Source: Sphaerisporangium fuscum
GTDB lineage: Bacteria; Actinomycetota; Actinomycetes; Streptosporangiales; Streptosporangiaceae
DNA length: 64,000 nt
Direction: 5' to 3'
Assembly: GCF_018531465.1 (NCBI RefSeq)
Contig: NZ_JAHDTF010000029.1
Coordinates: 81,852-145,851, forward strand
Position 1 is the stretch's first letter, and each line of letters opens with the position of its first letter. Under the pieces are notes generated by a model that was not told the origin of the DNA, ran no database searches, and saw only the letters and a program-made list of their open reading frames with translations. This document shows, one piece after another, positions 14,620-23,131 of this stretch. The position numbers were made by a program, and so were the translations under genes.

Positions 14620-16136
14620 GCCGGGACTCCTTCGCCCGTGCCGGACATCAGGGCGGCCAGGCGTTCGGCGGTCGTCTCGGCGACGGGCAGTTCGCCCGCG
14701 GGGCCGCCCTCGTGCAGCACGAGCACCCGGTCCGCCAGCCCGATGAGCTCCTGGGGGTCGCAGGACGCCACGACGACGCCCATCTCGCGGGCGTGCTCGC
14801 GTACGACGCGGCCGATGTCGGCCCTGGCGCCCACGTCCACCCCCCGGAACGGTTCGTCGAGCAGCAGCAGCCGCGGCGTCCCCTCCAGCCATCGGCCGAC
14901 GACGACCTTCTGCTGGTTGCCGCCGGACAGCGCCTCGATCGGCGCCTCGATCCCGGGGCCGCGTACGCCGAACAGGTCGGCGACGCGCCGGGCGGCGGCG
15001 GTCTCCGACCGTGGCGCCAGCAGCCCGGCGCGACTGTGGGCGCGCAGCCATGGCAGGGTGACGTGGGCCCGTACGGACCAGCCGGGGACGACGGCCTGCG
15101 CGGCCCGCTCCTCGGCGGCGAAGGCGACGCCCGCCTCGATGGCGGCGCGCGGGTCCGTCGGCCGGTACGGCGCCCCGTCGAGCAGCAGCCGCCCCGACAG
15201 CAGCGGCCTGGCTCCGGCGAGCTGCTCCAGCAGCTCGGTCTTTCCCGCCCCGACCAGCCCGGTCACGCCCAGCACCTCCCCCGCGCGCACCCGCAGCCCG
15301 AACTCACGTCCGCCCGGCACGGCCCGCACCCCTTCGGCGACCAGCACCTCGCGGGCGGGACCGCCGACCTCCGCTCCGGGGGGACGCGGGGCGGAGCCGG
15401 GTTCCGTGGCGGCCACCGGGCCCAGCATCGCCGTGACGATGGCGGCCCGGTCCGGCGGCGCGGTGAACGTACGGACCACTCGGCCGTCGCGCAGGACGAC
15501 CACCCGGTCGCACAGCGTCTCGATCTCCGACAGCCGATGTGAGACGTACAGGACCGCCACGCCCGTGGCGGCGGCCTGCTTGACCCGGGCGACCAGCGCG
15601 TCCGCCTCGACGGCCGACAGAGTGGAGGTGGGCTCGTCGAGGATCAGCAGCCGGGCCCGGCGCGACAGGGCCCGCGCGATGACGATCTGCTGCCGCGCGC
15701 CGGCGGGCAGCGTCTCGACCGGTGCGTCCAGCGGCAGCCCGAGCCCCGGCGCGACGGCGGACGCGGCGGCCCGCACCCGGGCGCGGGTCTGGAACCATCC
15801 TGGGGCGCCACCGCCTCCGGCCAGGGAGTCGAGGGTGAGGTTCTCGGCGACGGTGGCCCCGAAGACGACGCCGTCGTCGATGTTCTGGTGCACCGTCTGC
15901 ACCCCGGCCGCCTGCGCGTCCAGGGGACCGGCGAACGACAGGGACCGCCCGTCGAACGACAGCGTGCCCGAGCTGGGCTTCGCCGCACCGGAAAGGATCT
16001 TGATGAGCGTGGACTTACCCGCCCCGTTCGTCCCGACGAGCCCCACGATCTCCCCGGGCCTGACCTCCAGGTCGACCGAGGACAGCGCGGCGGTCCCGCC
16101 GTACACCTTGGAGAGCGAGGTGACCGCGAAGGTCAC
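14616..16136 (-). CDS. Sugar-type ABC transporter ATP-binding protein (two ABC domains)
   Basis: A 506-residue RbsA/MglA-like ATPase. Domain one has Walker A GLVGTNGAGKST, a degenerate signature LPAGARQQIVIARAL and Walker B LLILDEPTST. Domain two has GVTGLVGAGKTELLEQLAG, LSGGNQQKVVVGRWL and LLLLDEPFRGVD. Such proteins work as one chain feeding a homodimeric permease. GTG at 16136 overlaps the stop of the binding-protein gene (GTGA). The four genes from 17215 down to 12416 form a tight operon. Confidence 0.9.
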   Translation of the reverse strand: MTFAVTSLSKVYGGTAALSSVDLEVRPGEIVGLVGTNGAGKSTLIKILSGAAKPSSGTLSFDGRSLSFAGPLDAQAAGVQTVHQNIDDGVVFGATVAENLTLDSLAGGGGAPGWFQTRARVRAAASAVAPGLGLPLDAPVETLPAGARQQIVIARALSRRARLLILDEPTSTLSAVEADALVARVKQAAATGVAVLYVSHRLSEIETLCDRVVVLRDGRVVRTFTAPPDRAAIVTAMLGPVAATEPGSAPRPPGAEVGGPAREVLVAEGVRAVPGGREFGLRVRAGEVLGVTGLVGAGKTELLEQLAGARPLLSGRLLLDGAPYRPTDPRAAIEAGVAFAAEERAAQAVVPGWSVRAHVTLPWLRAHSRAGLLAPRSETAAARRVADLFGVRGPGIEAPIEALSGGNQQKVVVGRWLEGTPRLLLLDEPFRGVDVGARADIGRVVREHAREMGVVVASCDPQELIGLADRVLVLHEGGPAGELPVAETTAERLAALMSGTGEGVPA

Positions 16137-17215
16137 GACGCCGCCCAGGGCACCCGCGCCACGTCGGGCGTCGCGAGGGAGGGGAAGGCCTTGGTGAGCT
16201 GTTCGACGCCGGTGATGCCCGCGTCGCGCAGCCCCTTCTGCGTGATCAGCGTGGGCGGGACGGTGAGCTTGTGCTCCACCTGCGAGCCCGCGACCAGCAG
16301 CGCCGCCGCGCGTACCGCGACGCGGCCGACGTTGGACGGGTCGGTGGCCGAGGTGGCGACCCACGGGCTGCCCGGCTCGGTGATGACGCCGATGTCGGCC
16401 GTGGAGACGTCCGCGCCGTAGATCTTCACCTTGTCGCCCAGGCCGAGCTCCTTGACGGCCAGCGCGGCGCCCTTGGCGAACTCGTCATAGGGGGCGAAGA
16501 TCGCTTTGGCGCCCGGATGGGCCTGGAGGGCCGCCTTGGCCTGGTCGGCGACCGCCGAGGCGGTCGAGCTGTTGACCACGCCGATCTGGGCGACCTGCTT
16601 GATGCCGGGGTTGTCCTTCTTGAACCGGTTCCAGGTCTCGTCGCGCCGGTCGAGCGGCGCGAACCCGGCGACGTACACGTAGACGACCTCACCCGAGCCC
16701 CCGGTGTCGGCCTTCAGCGCGCCGAGGGCCTGCTCGGCGATCTGGTGGTCGTCCTGGTCGAGGGTGATGGCGCCGGGGGTGCCGGGGTCGACGTCGAAGG
16801 CGACGAGCGGGATCTTCGCGTCGGCGGCCTTCTTGATCGCGGGCTGGACGGTCTGGGCGAACCCGTGGTCGACGATGATCGCGTCGCTCTTGGAGGTGAC
16901 CGCCTGCTCCAGGTTGAGGGCCTGCTTGTCGTTGTTGCCGTCGCCGCTGGAGACCTCCAGCTTGACGTTGAGGGCCTTGGCCTCGGCCTGTGCGCCGGCG
17001 AGCCACTGTTCGAAGTAGTCGCCTGAGGAGAGCTGCCGGACCAGGGAGATCCGCACGTCGCCGGAGGCGAATCCGGCGGGCGCGGACGCCGCCGGCGTGG
17101 CGGCGGAGCTGGTGGAGGAGGCGGACGGAGCTGATGGAGCGGCGGCGGGCGTGCCCTGCGAGCAGCCCGCCAGGGCGAAGAGGGCCACAACGCCCACGAG
17201 TCGTGCACGGTTCAC
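16133..17215 (-). CDS. Periplasmic-type sugar-binding lipoprotein of the ABC transporter
   Basis: A 360-residue secreted lipoprotein: signal peptide MNRARLVGVVALFALAGC with lipobox LAGC (Cys18), an Ala/Ser/Pro-rich linker to about residue 50, then a type-1 periplasmic-binding fold (DVRISLVRQLSSGDYFEQWL, SKSDAIIVDHGF, IPLVAFDVDPGTPG, KAIFAPYDEFAKGAA, KIYGADVS). It captures the sugar outside the cell for the permease. The GTG start lies a few bases after a TATAGT -10-like box, so the leader is very short. A methylthioribose ligand is inferred from mtnK and mtnD. Confidence 0.88.
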   Translation of the reverse strand: MNRARLVGVVALFALAGCSQGTPAAAPSAPSASSTSSAATPAASAPAGFASGDVRISLVRQLSSGDYFEQWLAGAQAEAKALNVKLEVSSGDGNNDKQALNLEQAVTSKSDAIIVDHGFAQTVQPAIKKAADAKIPLVAFDVDPGTPGAITLDQDDHQIAEQALGALKADTGGSGEVVYVYVAGFAPLDRRDETWNRFKKDNPGIKQVAQIGVVNSSTASAVADQAKAALQAHPGAKAIFAPYDEFAKGAALAVKELGLGDKVKIYGADVSTADIGVITEPGSPWVATSATDPSNVGRVAVRAAALLVAGSQVEHKLTVPPTLITQKGLRDAGITGVEQLTKAFPSLATPDVARVPWAAS

Positions 17216-17265
17216 ACCAGCGGACTATATCCGACATTTCATGCATGTATTGTAGGCTTTAGTTC
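17216..17265. promoter_or_regulatory. Divergent promoter region between the transporter operon and mtnD
   Basis: Only 50 bp separate the two starts. On the minus strand TATAGT is a likely -10 for the transporter operon. A palindromic centre CATGCATG flanked by ACATTT and TATTGT suggests a dimeric regulator site serving both directions. There is no room for a SAM riboswitch. Confidence 0.5.
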
Positions 17266-17871
17266 ATGACATACCTCACCGTGTACACCGACGGCGACGA
17301 GCCCGAGACGCTCCTGCAGACCGAGGACGCCGCGGAGATCGCGGCGGCCCTGAAGGAGATCGACGTCGTGCTGCGCCACTGGCAGGTCGTGGCGGACCTG
17401 CCCGAAGACGCCGGCCAGGAGGAGATCCTCGACGCCTACCGCGCCGAGATCGACCGCGTCATCGCCGAGGAGGGCTACACCTTCGTCGACGTGGCCCGGC
17501 TGCGCCCCGACGGCGGCGCCGACTGGCCGGAGCGGGCGTCGGCGGCCCGGCAGAAGTTCCTGAACGAGCACACCCACGACGACGACGAGGTCCGCTACTT
17601 CGTCTCCGGCTCCGGCATCTTCTACCTGCACACCGGCGGCAGGGTGCACGCGGTGCTGTGCGAGGCGGGCGACCTGCTGAGCGTGCCGAAGAACACCACG
17701 CACTGGTTCGACATGGGCACCGAGCCCGACTTCACCGCCATCCGCTTCTTCCACGACGACGACGGCTGGATCGGCGACTTCACCGGCGACCCCATCTCGC
17801 GGCGGATCCCCGACTTCGACACCATCACCGCCACCCGCCTCTCCCGCCGGCCCGCCCCCGGCCTCGGGTAG
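17266..17871 (+). CDS. mtnD: Acireductone dioxygenase
   Basis: A 201-residue cupin that oxidises acireductone late in methionine salvage, giving formate and 4-methylthio-2-oxobutyrate (Fe form). The metal ligands are visible: H102, H104 and E108 in EHTHDDDEVRYF and H146 in NTTHWFDM. The N-terminal lead-in and FLNEHTH, GSGIFYLHTGG blocks match the family, and the length is normal. It is transcribed away from the predicted methylthioribose uptake operon, which ends with mtnK. The intermediate steps (mtnA, mtnB, mtnC) are not in this window. Confidence 0.93.
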   Translation: MTYLTVYTDGDEPETLLQTEDAAEIAAALKEIDVVLRHWQVVADLPEDAGQEEILDAYRAEIDRVIAEEGYTFVDVARLRPDGGADWPERASAARQKFLNEHTHDDDEVRYFVSGSGIFYLHTGGRVHAVLCEAGDLLSVPKNTTHWFDMGTEPDFTAIRFFHDDDGWIGDFTGDPISRRIPDFDTITATRLSRRPAPGLG

Positions 17872-17883
17872 GCGAGAAGGACT

Positions 17884-17924
17884 CCGGGCCCATGCCGCCT
17901 GTGTGGTCGGCGGCATGGGCCCGG
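17884..17924. terminator. Bidirectional terminator hairpin
   Basis: CCGGGCCCATGCCGCC (17884-17899) pairs perfectly with GGCGGCATGGGCCCGG (17909-17924) around a 9-base loop. It lies between the convergent mtnD and S8 protease genes and can serve both. Confidence 0.85.
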
Positions 17925-17932
17925 TCTCGGGG

Positions 17933-20900
17933 TCACTTCACGAGGTACGCGTCCGTGACGGTCTGCTGGACGGTGTTGCCGGCGGTGTCCTTGGCCTCGG
18001 TCCGGATGCTGACCGGCCCGGCCGCGGACGGGTTGCGCACCACGGCCCGGTAGGAGCCGTCGAGCCAGGGCAGCACCGTGGCCGCGGTCCAGTGGGCGCC
18101 GTGGTCGGCCGACGTCCACACCTTCAGCGAGGCCGTACGGCCGCCGCCCTCAGGGGTGACCGCGAAGGTGTGCGGCAGCCCCGCCCTGACGGTGTCGTCC
18201 TGCGGCAGGCCCAGCCGGTAGCGCAGGTGGATGATCGGCAACCGGCCGCACGCCTGCTTGTCACCCCAGACCGTGGCGTCCAGGCACGGGTAGGGCGCGT
18301 CACCGGAGGCCGGGCGGGCGGTCCGGAACGTCCAGGTGGACTCGACGGACGTGCCGGGGTGCTTGGCGGCGAACCCGTCCTTCCACACGTCGGTCAGCTT
18401 GTAGGTGGCCGTCCCGGCGGGCGCGGTGTAGTACGGCAGGCCCAGGTCGTCGTACTGCGGCCGTACCTCGGCCCCGTCCCCGCCGTACAGGTGGACCTCC
18501 TCGGTGCCGGAAGCGCCCTGGTAGACGTGGGTGGGGTCGGAGGCGTCGGTGTAGTACCCGAGCCCGGCGGCGCTCAGCGTGCGGAGCCGGAGCCGGTCAC
18601 CCTGGCGGCAGGCGTCGCAGTACAGGTTCGGCCGCAGGACCGTCGGCAGGCCGGGGCCGTCCGCGGCCTGGGTGGGGATCAGCGCCTCGTTCCAGTGCTC
18701 CTGCTCGTGGGCCGGGCGGGTGAAGCCCCGGAAGGAGTCCGCGTCGCGGTGCTCGCCGGTGGCGAAGTCGTAGAAGGTGAATCCGCGCTCCCACATCACC
18801 TCCGGGCCGGTGACGTTGTAGAACTCGGTCCGGGTCGCCGGCGCGGTGAAGCTGTGCGACGCGCGGATGCTGAGCGTCTGGTCGCGAGTGTAGGTGTGGT
18901 CGACCTCCAGGAAGTTCCGCTGCGGTCCCCATTCGCCCTGCGGGGCGGGGAACTGCGCGTGGTAGGTGGTGTCGACGCCGACCAGCTCGTTCTCCTTCGG
19001 GCTGAAGTCCATGCGCTGCGGCACGCGCCCCTTGAGGTGGTAGGCCAGCTTGTACTCGTACGGCGCGGTCGGCTGGGCGTTCAGGTCCGCCTCCAGGCGC
19101 GGCCTGCGGGTCAGGGCCGTGCCCAGTTGAGCGGCCTCCCCGGCGTCGAGCCACAGCAGCGGGATCTTCATGTGGTCGTGGTAGGCGGCGGCGTCCATGA
19201 CCCACGCCAGGCGGTTGGCGGTGATCACGCCGGCGGCGCCGCCCTTGGCCGCCAGGTCCATGTCGGTGATCAGGTCCGCCAGCGTGGTGGTGCCGGACAG
19301 CACGAGCCTGCCCCGCACGTCCCGGCCGGCGCGAAGGTCCTCGCCGGTGGCCAGGCCGAGGCGGCGGTCGGCGGCGAACTTCGGCACCACGGCGTTGTCC
19401 TCCGTGACGTACGCCGGGTGGAGCCGCAGGCCGGGCACGGCCAGCTCGACCTGCGGGGCGCGCCGGATCTGGTCGAACACGAACGTCGAGGCGCCCACGG
19501 TCGGTGTCTTCGCCGACGGGGAGACCCACAGGTAGCCGGGCACCACGTTCGGGTAGCTGTTCACCCCGGCGGCCCCGTACAGGCGCCCGGCGGCGGTCGT
19601 CCGGGCGTACATGTAGTCCATGGTCACGGGTATCGAGGCGCGGGGCGTGGTGACGCGGATCGGCACGGCCTTGGTGGCGTCCAGGGTGACCTCGGCGTCC
19701 CCGTCGAGGCGGATCTCCGGGTCGAACAGGATGCCGAACTGCAGGCGCCGCTCCGGCTCGGAGTACCACAGGAGCTGGCTGCTCACCGTGTACAGGCCGC
19801 CGTGCGCGAGCCGCACCTCGGCTTCGAGGGTGTTCGGGGTGTCGGTGGTCTTCACGCCGCCGATGCTGTAGGCGACGGGCTCGCCGTCCAGCGCCGGGTC
19901 GGTGTCGTTGATCCTGATGACGCTCAGCGTCTGGGGGCTCATCACCCAGTCCGGGCTGCCGACCAGCCGCAGCTTCAGGGTGTCCTGCTCGGCCTCCTTG
20001 TGGAAGGCGAGGGGGATGGTCACCGTGGCGTCGCCGCCGGTGGCGGCGAGCCGGCCCTCGTACCAGCCGGGCTCGCCGAGCGTCGGCTCGACCGTGAGCT
20101 CGGCGGTCGCGGTCCCGCCCGCCGGGACGGTGAGCGAGGACGGCGTGACGGCCGCCATCCCGGACGGGGCGGGCTTGCCGCCGCGGGCCAGGGCGGCCGA
20201 CAGGGCCAGGGTGACGGGCTCCTTGCCGGTGTTGCGGTAGGTGATCTTCTTGGTGAGCGTCTGGCCGGTGTAGGGGTCGGTGAACGCGGCGGACACCGTG
20301 GAGACGTCGGCGAAGACCTGCTGCTTCACGGCCCGGCCGATGTCGAGCCGCCCGGAGCCCTGCTCGTACGGGCTCAGCCCGAGGGGCTTGGCGGTGCCCA
20401 CGAGGGCGTCCTTGAGCTGGTGGGCGGTCCAGTCGGGGTGCTCGGCGGCGAGGATGCCCGCGGCGGCCGCCACGTGCGGGGTGGCCATCGAGGTGCCGGA
20501 CGCCTTGGTGTAGTTGTCGTCGATAGGACCGCCGCCGCTGCTGCTCCCCTCGCCGAGCGAGGTTCCGGCGGCGCGGGCGGCGATGATGTTCACGCCGGGG
20601 GCGGTGATCTCCGGCTTGATCGCGAAGTCGCCCAGGCGGGGGCCGCGGCTGGAGAACGACGCGATCGCGTCCGTGGAGTCGACGGCCCCGACGGTGAGGG
20701 CCTCGTCGGCCGCGCCGGGCGCGGCGACGGTGAAGCGGCCGGGCCCGGAGTTGCCGGCGGCGACGACGAAGAGCGTGCCGTACTCGGCGGTCAGCTCGTC
20801 GGCCGCCTGGCTGAGCGGGTCGGTGCCGTCGGTGGCGGTGTTGCTGCCCAGGCTCATGTTGACCACCCGGGCGTGCTGGGAGGCCGCCTGCCACTGCATC

Positions 20901-21898
20901 GCGGAGATGATCTCGGAGTTGGTGCCGCTGCCGGTGTCGTCCAGCGCCTTGGCGATGCTCAGCTTGGTGCCCGGCGCGACGCCCTTGTACCGGCCGCCGG
21001 AGGCCGCGCCGCTGCCGGCGATGATGGACGCGACGTGGGTGCCGTGGCCGTGGCCGTCGGCGGGGACCTCCGGGTCACCTCCGCCGGGCCGGCCGGCGGG
21101 GATGAAGTTGTGGGCCGCGACGACCCTTCCCTGCAGGTCGGGGTGCTTGGCGTCGATGCCGGTGTCGATGATGCCGACCGTGGCGCCCGTGCCGTCGTAC
21201 CCGGCGGCCCAGGCTTCCGGTGCGCCGATCTGCGGGCCGCTGACGTCGTCGAGGGCCTTGACCTTGCCGTCGAGCCACACCTTGCGCAGCCCGCCGCCGA
21301 GGGCGGGCCGGTCCGCCTTCAGCCGCGCCTCCAGGGACGCCTTGCCGCTGACGGTCTGCCAGAACGAGCCGGCCTGCTTCTTGTCCACCTTCAGGGCCGC
21401 GCCGTCGATGCTCTGCAGGACCAGGGTGTCCTCGCCGCCCTTGAGCGAGCGGGCCTTGCCCGCGAGGTCGGCGGCCTTCACCTGCGGCTGGTACTGGACG
21501 ATGACCGGGAGCCGGTCGGTGGCGGTGTCGGCGTAGCCGTTGGCGGCGAGGTAGTCGACGTTGAACAGTTCCTTGTCCAGCAGCCCCGCGTCCACGTAGC
21601 GCCGGGCATCGGCCGGGATCACGTAGTACCCGTGGGCGTCCCGCTCGGCCTGGTAGGTCTGCGACTCCCGGCCGGGGCCGAGTTCCACGCCGACCGACGC
21701 GCGCCCGGCGGCGTCCTTGGCGTAGATGACGGTGTCGCCGGTGACCAGGGTGATCCTGGCCTGCGGCGTTCCGGCGACGACGGGCGGCGGCTGCTTGGCC
21801 GTGGCCGCCGAGGCCGATCCGGGCGGCGTGACGAGCGGCAGGGCCGCGAACGCCGCGAGTACGGCCACGAGCGCGTGGCGTCGGGGGGAGGGCAGCAT
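17933..21898 (-). CDS. Large secreted S8 (subtilisin-type) serine protease
   Basis: A 1321-residue exported protease. A signal peptide (about 1-32, ALVAVLAAFAALPLVTPPGS) and propeptide precede the catalytic domain: Asp245 in VGIIDTGIDAKH, His285 in GHGHGTHVAS, Asn383 in VAAGNSGPG and Ser470 in ASGTSMATPHVA. A protease-associated-type insert is not obvious inside it. The remaining 800 residues are beta-rich modules of unknown role with a Cys pair (YCDACRQ). A GAAGGA site precedes the ATG. The divergent TrmB/LuxR-type regulator at 22069, with palindromes between, probably controls it. Confidence 0.93.
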   Translation of the reverse strand: MLPSPRRHALVAVLAAFAALPLVTPPGSASAATAKQPPPVVAGTPQARITLVTGDTVIYAKDAAGRASVGVELGPGRESQTYQAERDAHGYYVIPADARRYVDAGLLDKELFNVDYLAANGYADTATDRLPVIVQYQPQVKAADLAGKARSLKGGEDTLVLQSIDGAALKVDKKQAGSFWQTVSGKASLEARLKADRPALGGGLRKVWLDGKVKALDDVSGPQIGAPEAWAAGYDGTGATVGIIDTGIDAKHPDLQGRVVAAHNFIPAGRPGGGDPEVPADGHGHGTHVASIIAGSGAASGGRYKGVAPGTKLSIAKALDDTGSGTNSEIISAMQWQAASQHARVVNMSLGSNTATDGTDPLSQAADELTAEYGTLFVVAAGNSGPGRFTVAAPGAADEALTVGAVDSTDAIASFSSRGPRLGDFAIKPEITAPGVNIIAARAAGTSLGEGSSSGGGPIDDNYTKASGTSMATPHVAAAAGILAAEHPDWTAHQLKDALVGTAKPLGLSPYEQGSGRLDIGRAVKQQVFADVSTVSAAFTDPYTGQTLTKKITYRNTGKEPVTLALSAALARGGKPAPSGMAAVTPSSLTVPAGGTATAELTVEPTLGEPGWYEGRLAATGGDATVTIPLAFHKEAEQDTLKLRLVGSPDWVMSPQTLSVIRINDTDPALDGEPVAYSIGGVKTTDTPNTLEAEVRLAHGGLYTVSSQLLWYSEPERRLQFGILFDPEIRLDGDAEVTLDATKAVPIRVTTPRASIPVTMDYMYARTTAAGRLYGAAGVNSYPNVVPGYLWVSPSAKTPTVGASTFVFDQIRRAPQVELAVPGLRLHPAYVTEDNAVVPKFAADRRLGLATGEDLRAGRDVRGRLVLSGTTTLADLITDMDLAAKGGAAGVITANRLAWVMDAAAYHDHMKIPLLWLDAGEAAQLGTALTRRPRLEADLNAQPTAPYEYKLAYHLKGRVPQRMDFSPKENELVGVDTTYHAQFPAPQGEWGPQRNFLEVDHTYTRDQTLSIRASHSFTAPATRTEFYNVTGPEVMWERGFTFYDFATGEHRDADSFRGFTRPAHEQEHWNEALIPTQAADGPGLPTVLRPNLYCDACRQGDRLRLRTLSAAGLGYYTDASDPTHVYQGASGTEEVHLYGGDGAEVRPQYDDLGLPYYTAPAGTATYKLTDVWKDGFAAKHPGTSVESTWTFRTARPASGDAPYPCLDATVWGDKQACGRLPIIHLRYRLGLPQDDTVRAGLPHTFAVTPEGGGRTASLKVWTSADHGAHWTAATVLPWLDGSYRAVVRNPSAAGPVSIRTEAKDTAGNTVQQTVTDAYLVK

Positions 21899-21964
21899 TC
21901 CTTCGACACTCTCCAGACGGGGAGACGTCCGGCCGCCGCGGGCCGGACGCGGTGGAGATCGTTA

Positions 21965-21977
21965 TAGGTCTGACCTA
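21965..21977. promoter_or_regulatory. Palindrome overlapping the S8 protease promoter
   Basis: TAGGTCTGACCTA is an inverted repeat with one central base. On the minus strand the overlapping TATAAC could be the -10 of the protease gene, so a bound protein would block or position RNA polymerase. Confidence 0.5.
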
Positions 21978-22022
21978 ATCTGGGAAACGATCACGGCACA
22001 AGTGCGCCGACCGGGCCAGAAC

Positions 22023-22036
22023 CCGCCATATGGCGG
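22023..22036. promoter_or_regulatory. Perfect palindrome before the TrmB/LuxR-type regulator
   Basis: CCGCCATATGGCGG is an exact 14-bp inverted repeat, followed after four bases by another half-site-like GCCGCCACATG. It sits about 33 bases before the regulator start at 22069 and could be its autoregulatory site. Confidence 0.55.
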
Positions 22037-22068
22037 TATGCCGCCACATGTGCAGGAAGGGCGACGTC

Positions 22069-23094
22069 ATGCTGGAAGCGATCGGACTGTCACCGGCCGA
22101 GAGCCGCCTGTACGCGACCCTCGTCGAGAACCCGCGGTCCTCGGCCGCCGAGCTCGCGATGTACTGCGGCGTGTCGACACCGCTGGCGGCCCGCGCGCTC
22201 GCGCTGTTCGCCCGGCGCGGCCTGGCGAGCAGGCTTCCCGGGCGGCGCGCCCGGTACGTCGCGGTGTCCCCGGACATCGCGATCCAGCCGATGCTCAGCC
22301 GCCGCGAGGAGGAACTGCACCAGGTGCGGGCGGCCATCCGGGAGCTGACCACGACGTATCACCGCGCGTCCCGCTCCACCACACACCCCGCCGAGCAGGT
22401 CGAGGTGGTCACCGGGAGCGAGAACATCATCAGCCGGGCGTACGCGCTGCAGGACAGCGCGCAGCGGACGTTCCGCAACATCGAGAAGCCGCCGTACGTC
22501 ATGCCGAGCTTCATGAGCAACGTCGACCGCGAGCACCGGATGCTGCGCGCCGGCGTCGACTACCGCAGCCTGTACGACGTGGAGTCGCTGACGCCCGCGG
22601 AGAAGCTCGACCAGATCCGGATCGCGTGCGCGCTCGGCGAGCAGGCGCGGGTGGTCACCGACGCGCCGCTGAAGCTGTGGATCGCCGACGAGGCGCTCGC
22701 GCTGATCCCGATCCGCAACGGCAACTACCCCATCGACACGGCGTTCGTGCTGCACCCCTCGGCGCTGCTGGACGCGCTCATCGCGCTGTTCGAGCTGGAG
22801 TGGCGGCGCGGCTTCCCGTTACGGACGGCCATGCGGCCCGGGGGCCCCTTCCGGGGCGGGGCCGGGCGGGCGGCCGAGGCGGCGGCGGGCCCTTCGGAGG
22901 CCGCCGCCCCGGACGAGCTGACCAGGAGGCTGCTGGCGCTGCTGGCCGCCGGTCACACCGACGAGGGCATCGCCCGCGCGCTGGGGCTGGGCCTGCGCAC
23001 GGTGCAGCGCCGCATCCACGACCTGATGCGGGAGCTCAACGCGATCACCCGCTTCCAGGCCGGCATGGCGGCCCGGGAACGCGGCTGGGTCTGA
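22069..23094 (+). CDS. TrmB-like / LuxR-type helix-turn-helix regulator
   Basis: A 341-residue regulator with two DNA-binding ends. The N-terminal part reads LEAIGLSPAESRLYATLVEN, SSAAELAMYCGVSTPLAARA and GLASRLPGRRARYVAVSPDI, a TrmB-type winged helix; the C-terminus carries a LuxR-type helix-turn-helix (LLALLAAGHTDEGIARALGL, TVQRRIHDLMRELNA). The middle is the PLD-like sensor found in this actinobacterial family. ATG at 22069 has GGAAGG at good spacing; an upstream ATG at 22030 lies inside the palindromic region. The family is often encoded divergently from secreted subtilases, as here, so the S8 gene is the likely target. Confidence 0.85.
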   Translation: MLEAIGLSPAESRLYATLVENPRSSAAELAMYCGVSTPLAARALALFARRGLASRLPGRRARYVAVSPDIAIQPMLSRREEELHQVRAAIRELTTTYHRASRSTTHPAEQVEVVTGSENIISRAYALQDSAQRTFRNIEKPPYVMPSFMSNVDREHRMLRAGVDYRSLYDVESLTPAEKLDQIRIACALGEQARVVTDAPLKLWIADEALALIPIRNGNYPIDTAFVLHPSALLDALIALFELEWRRGFPLRTAMRPGGPFRGGAGRAAEAAAGPSEAAAPDELTRRLLALLAAGHTDEGIARALGLGLRTVQRRIHDLMRELNAITRFQAGMAARERGWV

Positions 23095-23131
23095 GCCGTC
23101 GTCCCCGGGAAGCGGCGGAGTCCTGACACCG

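Noticed and set aside
13996..16197. 733-codon open frame on the plus strand opposite the ABC ATPase
   Set aside because: Antisense shadow of the ATPase and permease genes, Ser/Thr/Pro/Arg-rich with no family features.
17216..17265. SAM riboswitch expected before a methionine-salvage operon
   Set aside because: The divergent gap is only 50 bp, too short for any SAM riboswitch aptamer.
17903..21967. 1354-codon open frame on the plus strand opposite the S8 protease
   Set aside because: It is the complement of the high-GC protease gene; it is low-complexity (Gly, Arg, Val rich), has no start signals or domains, while the opposite strand has a full catalytic triad and signal peptide.
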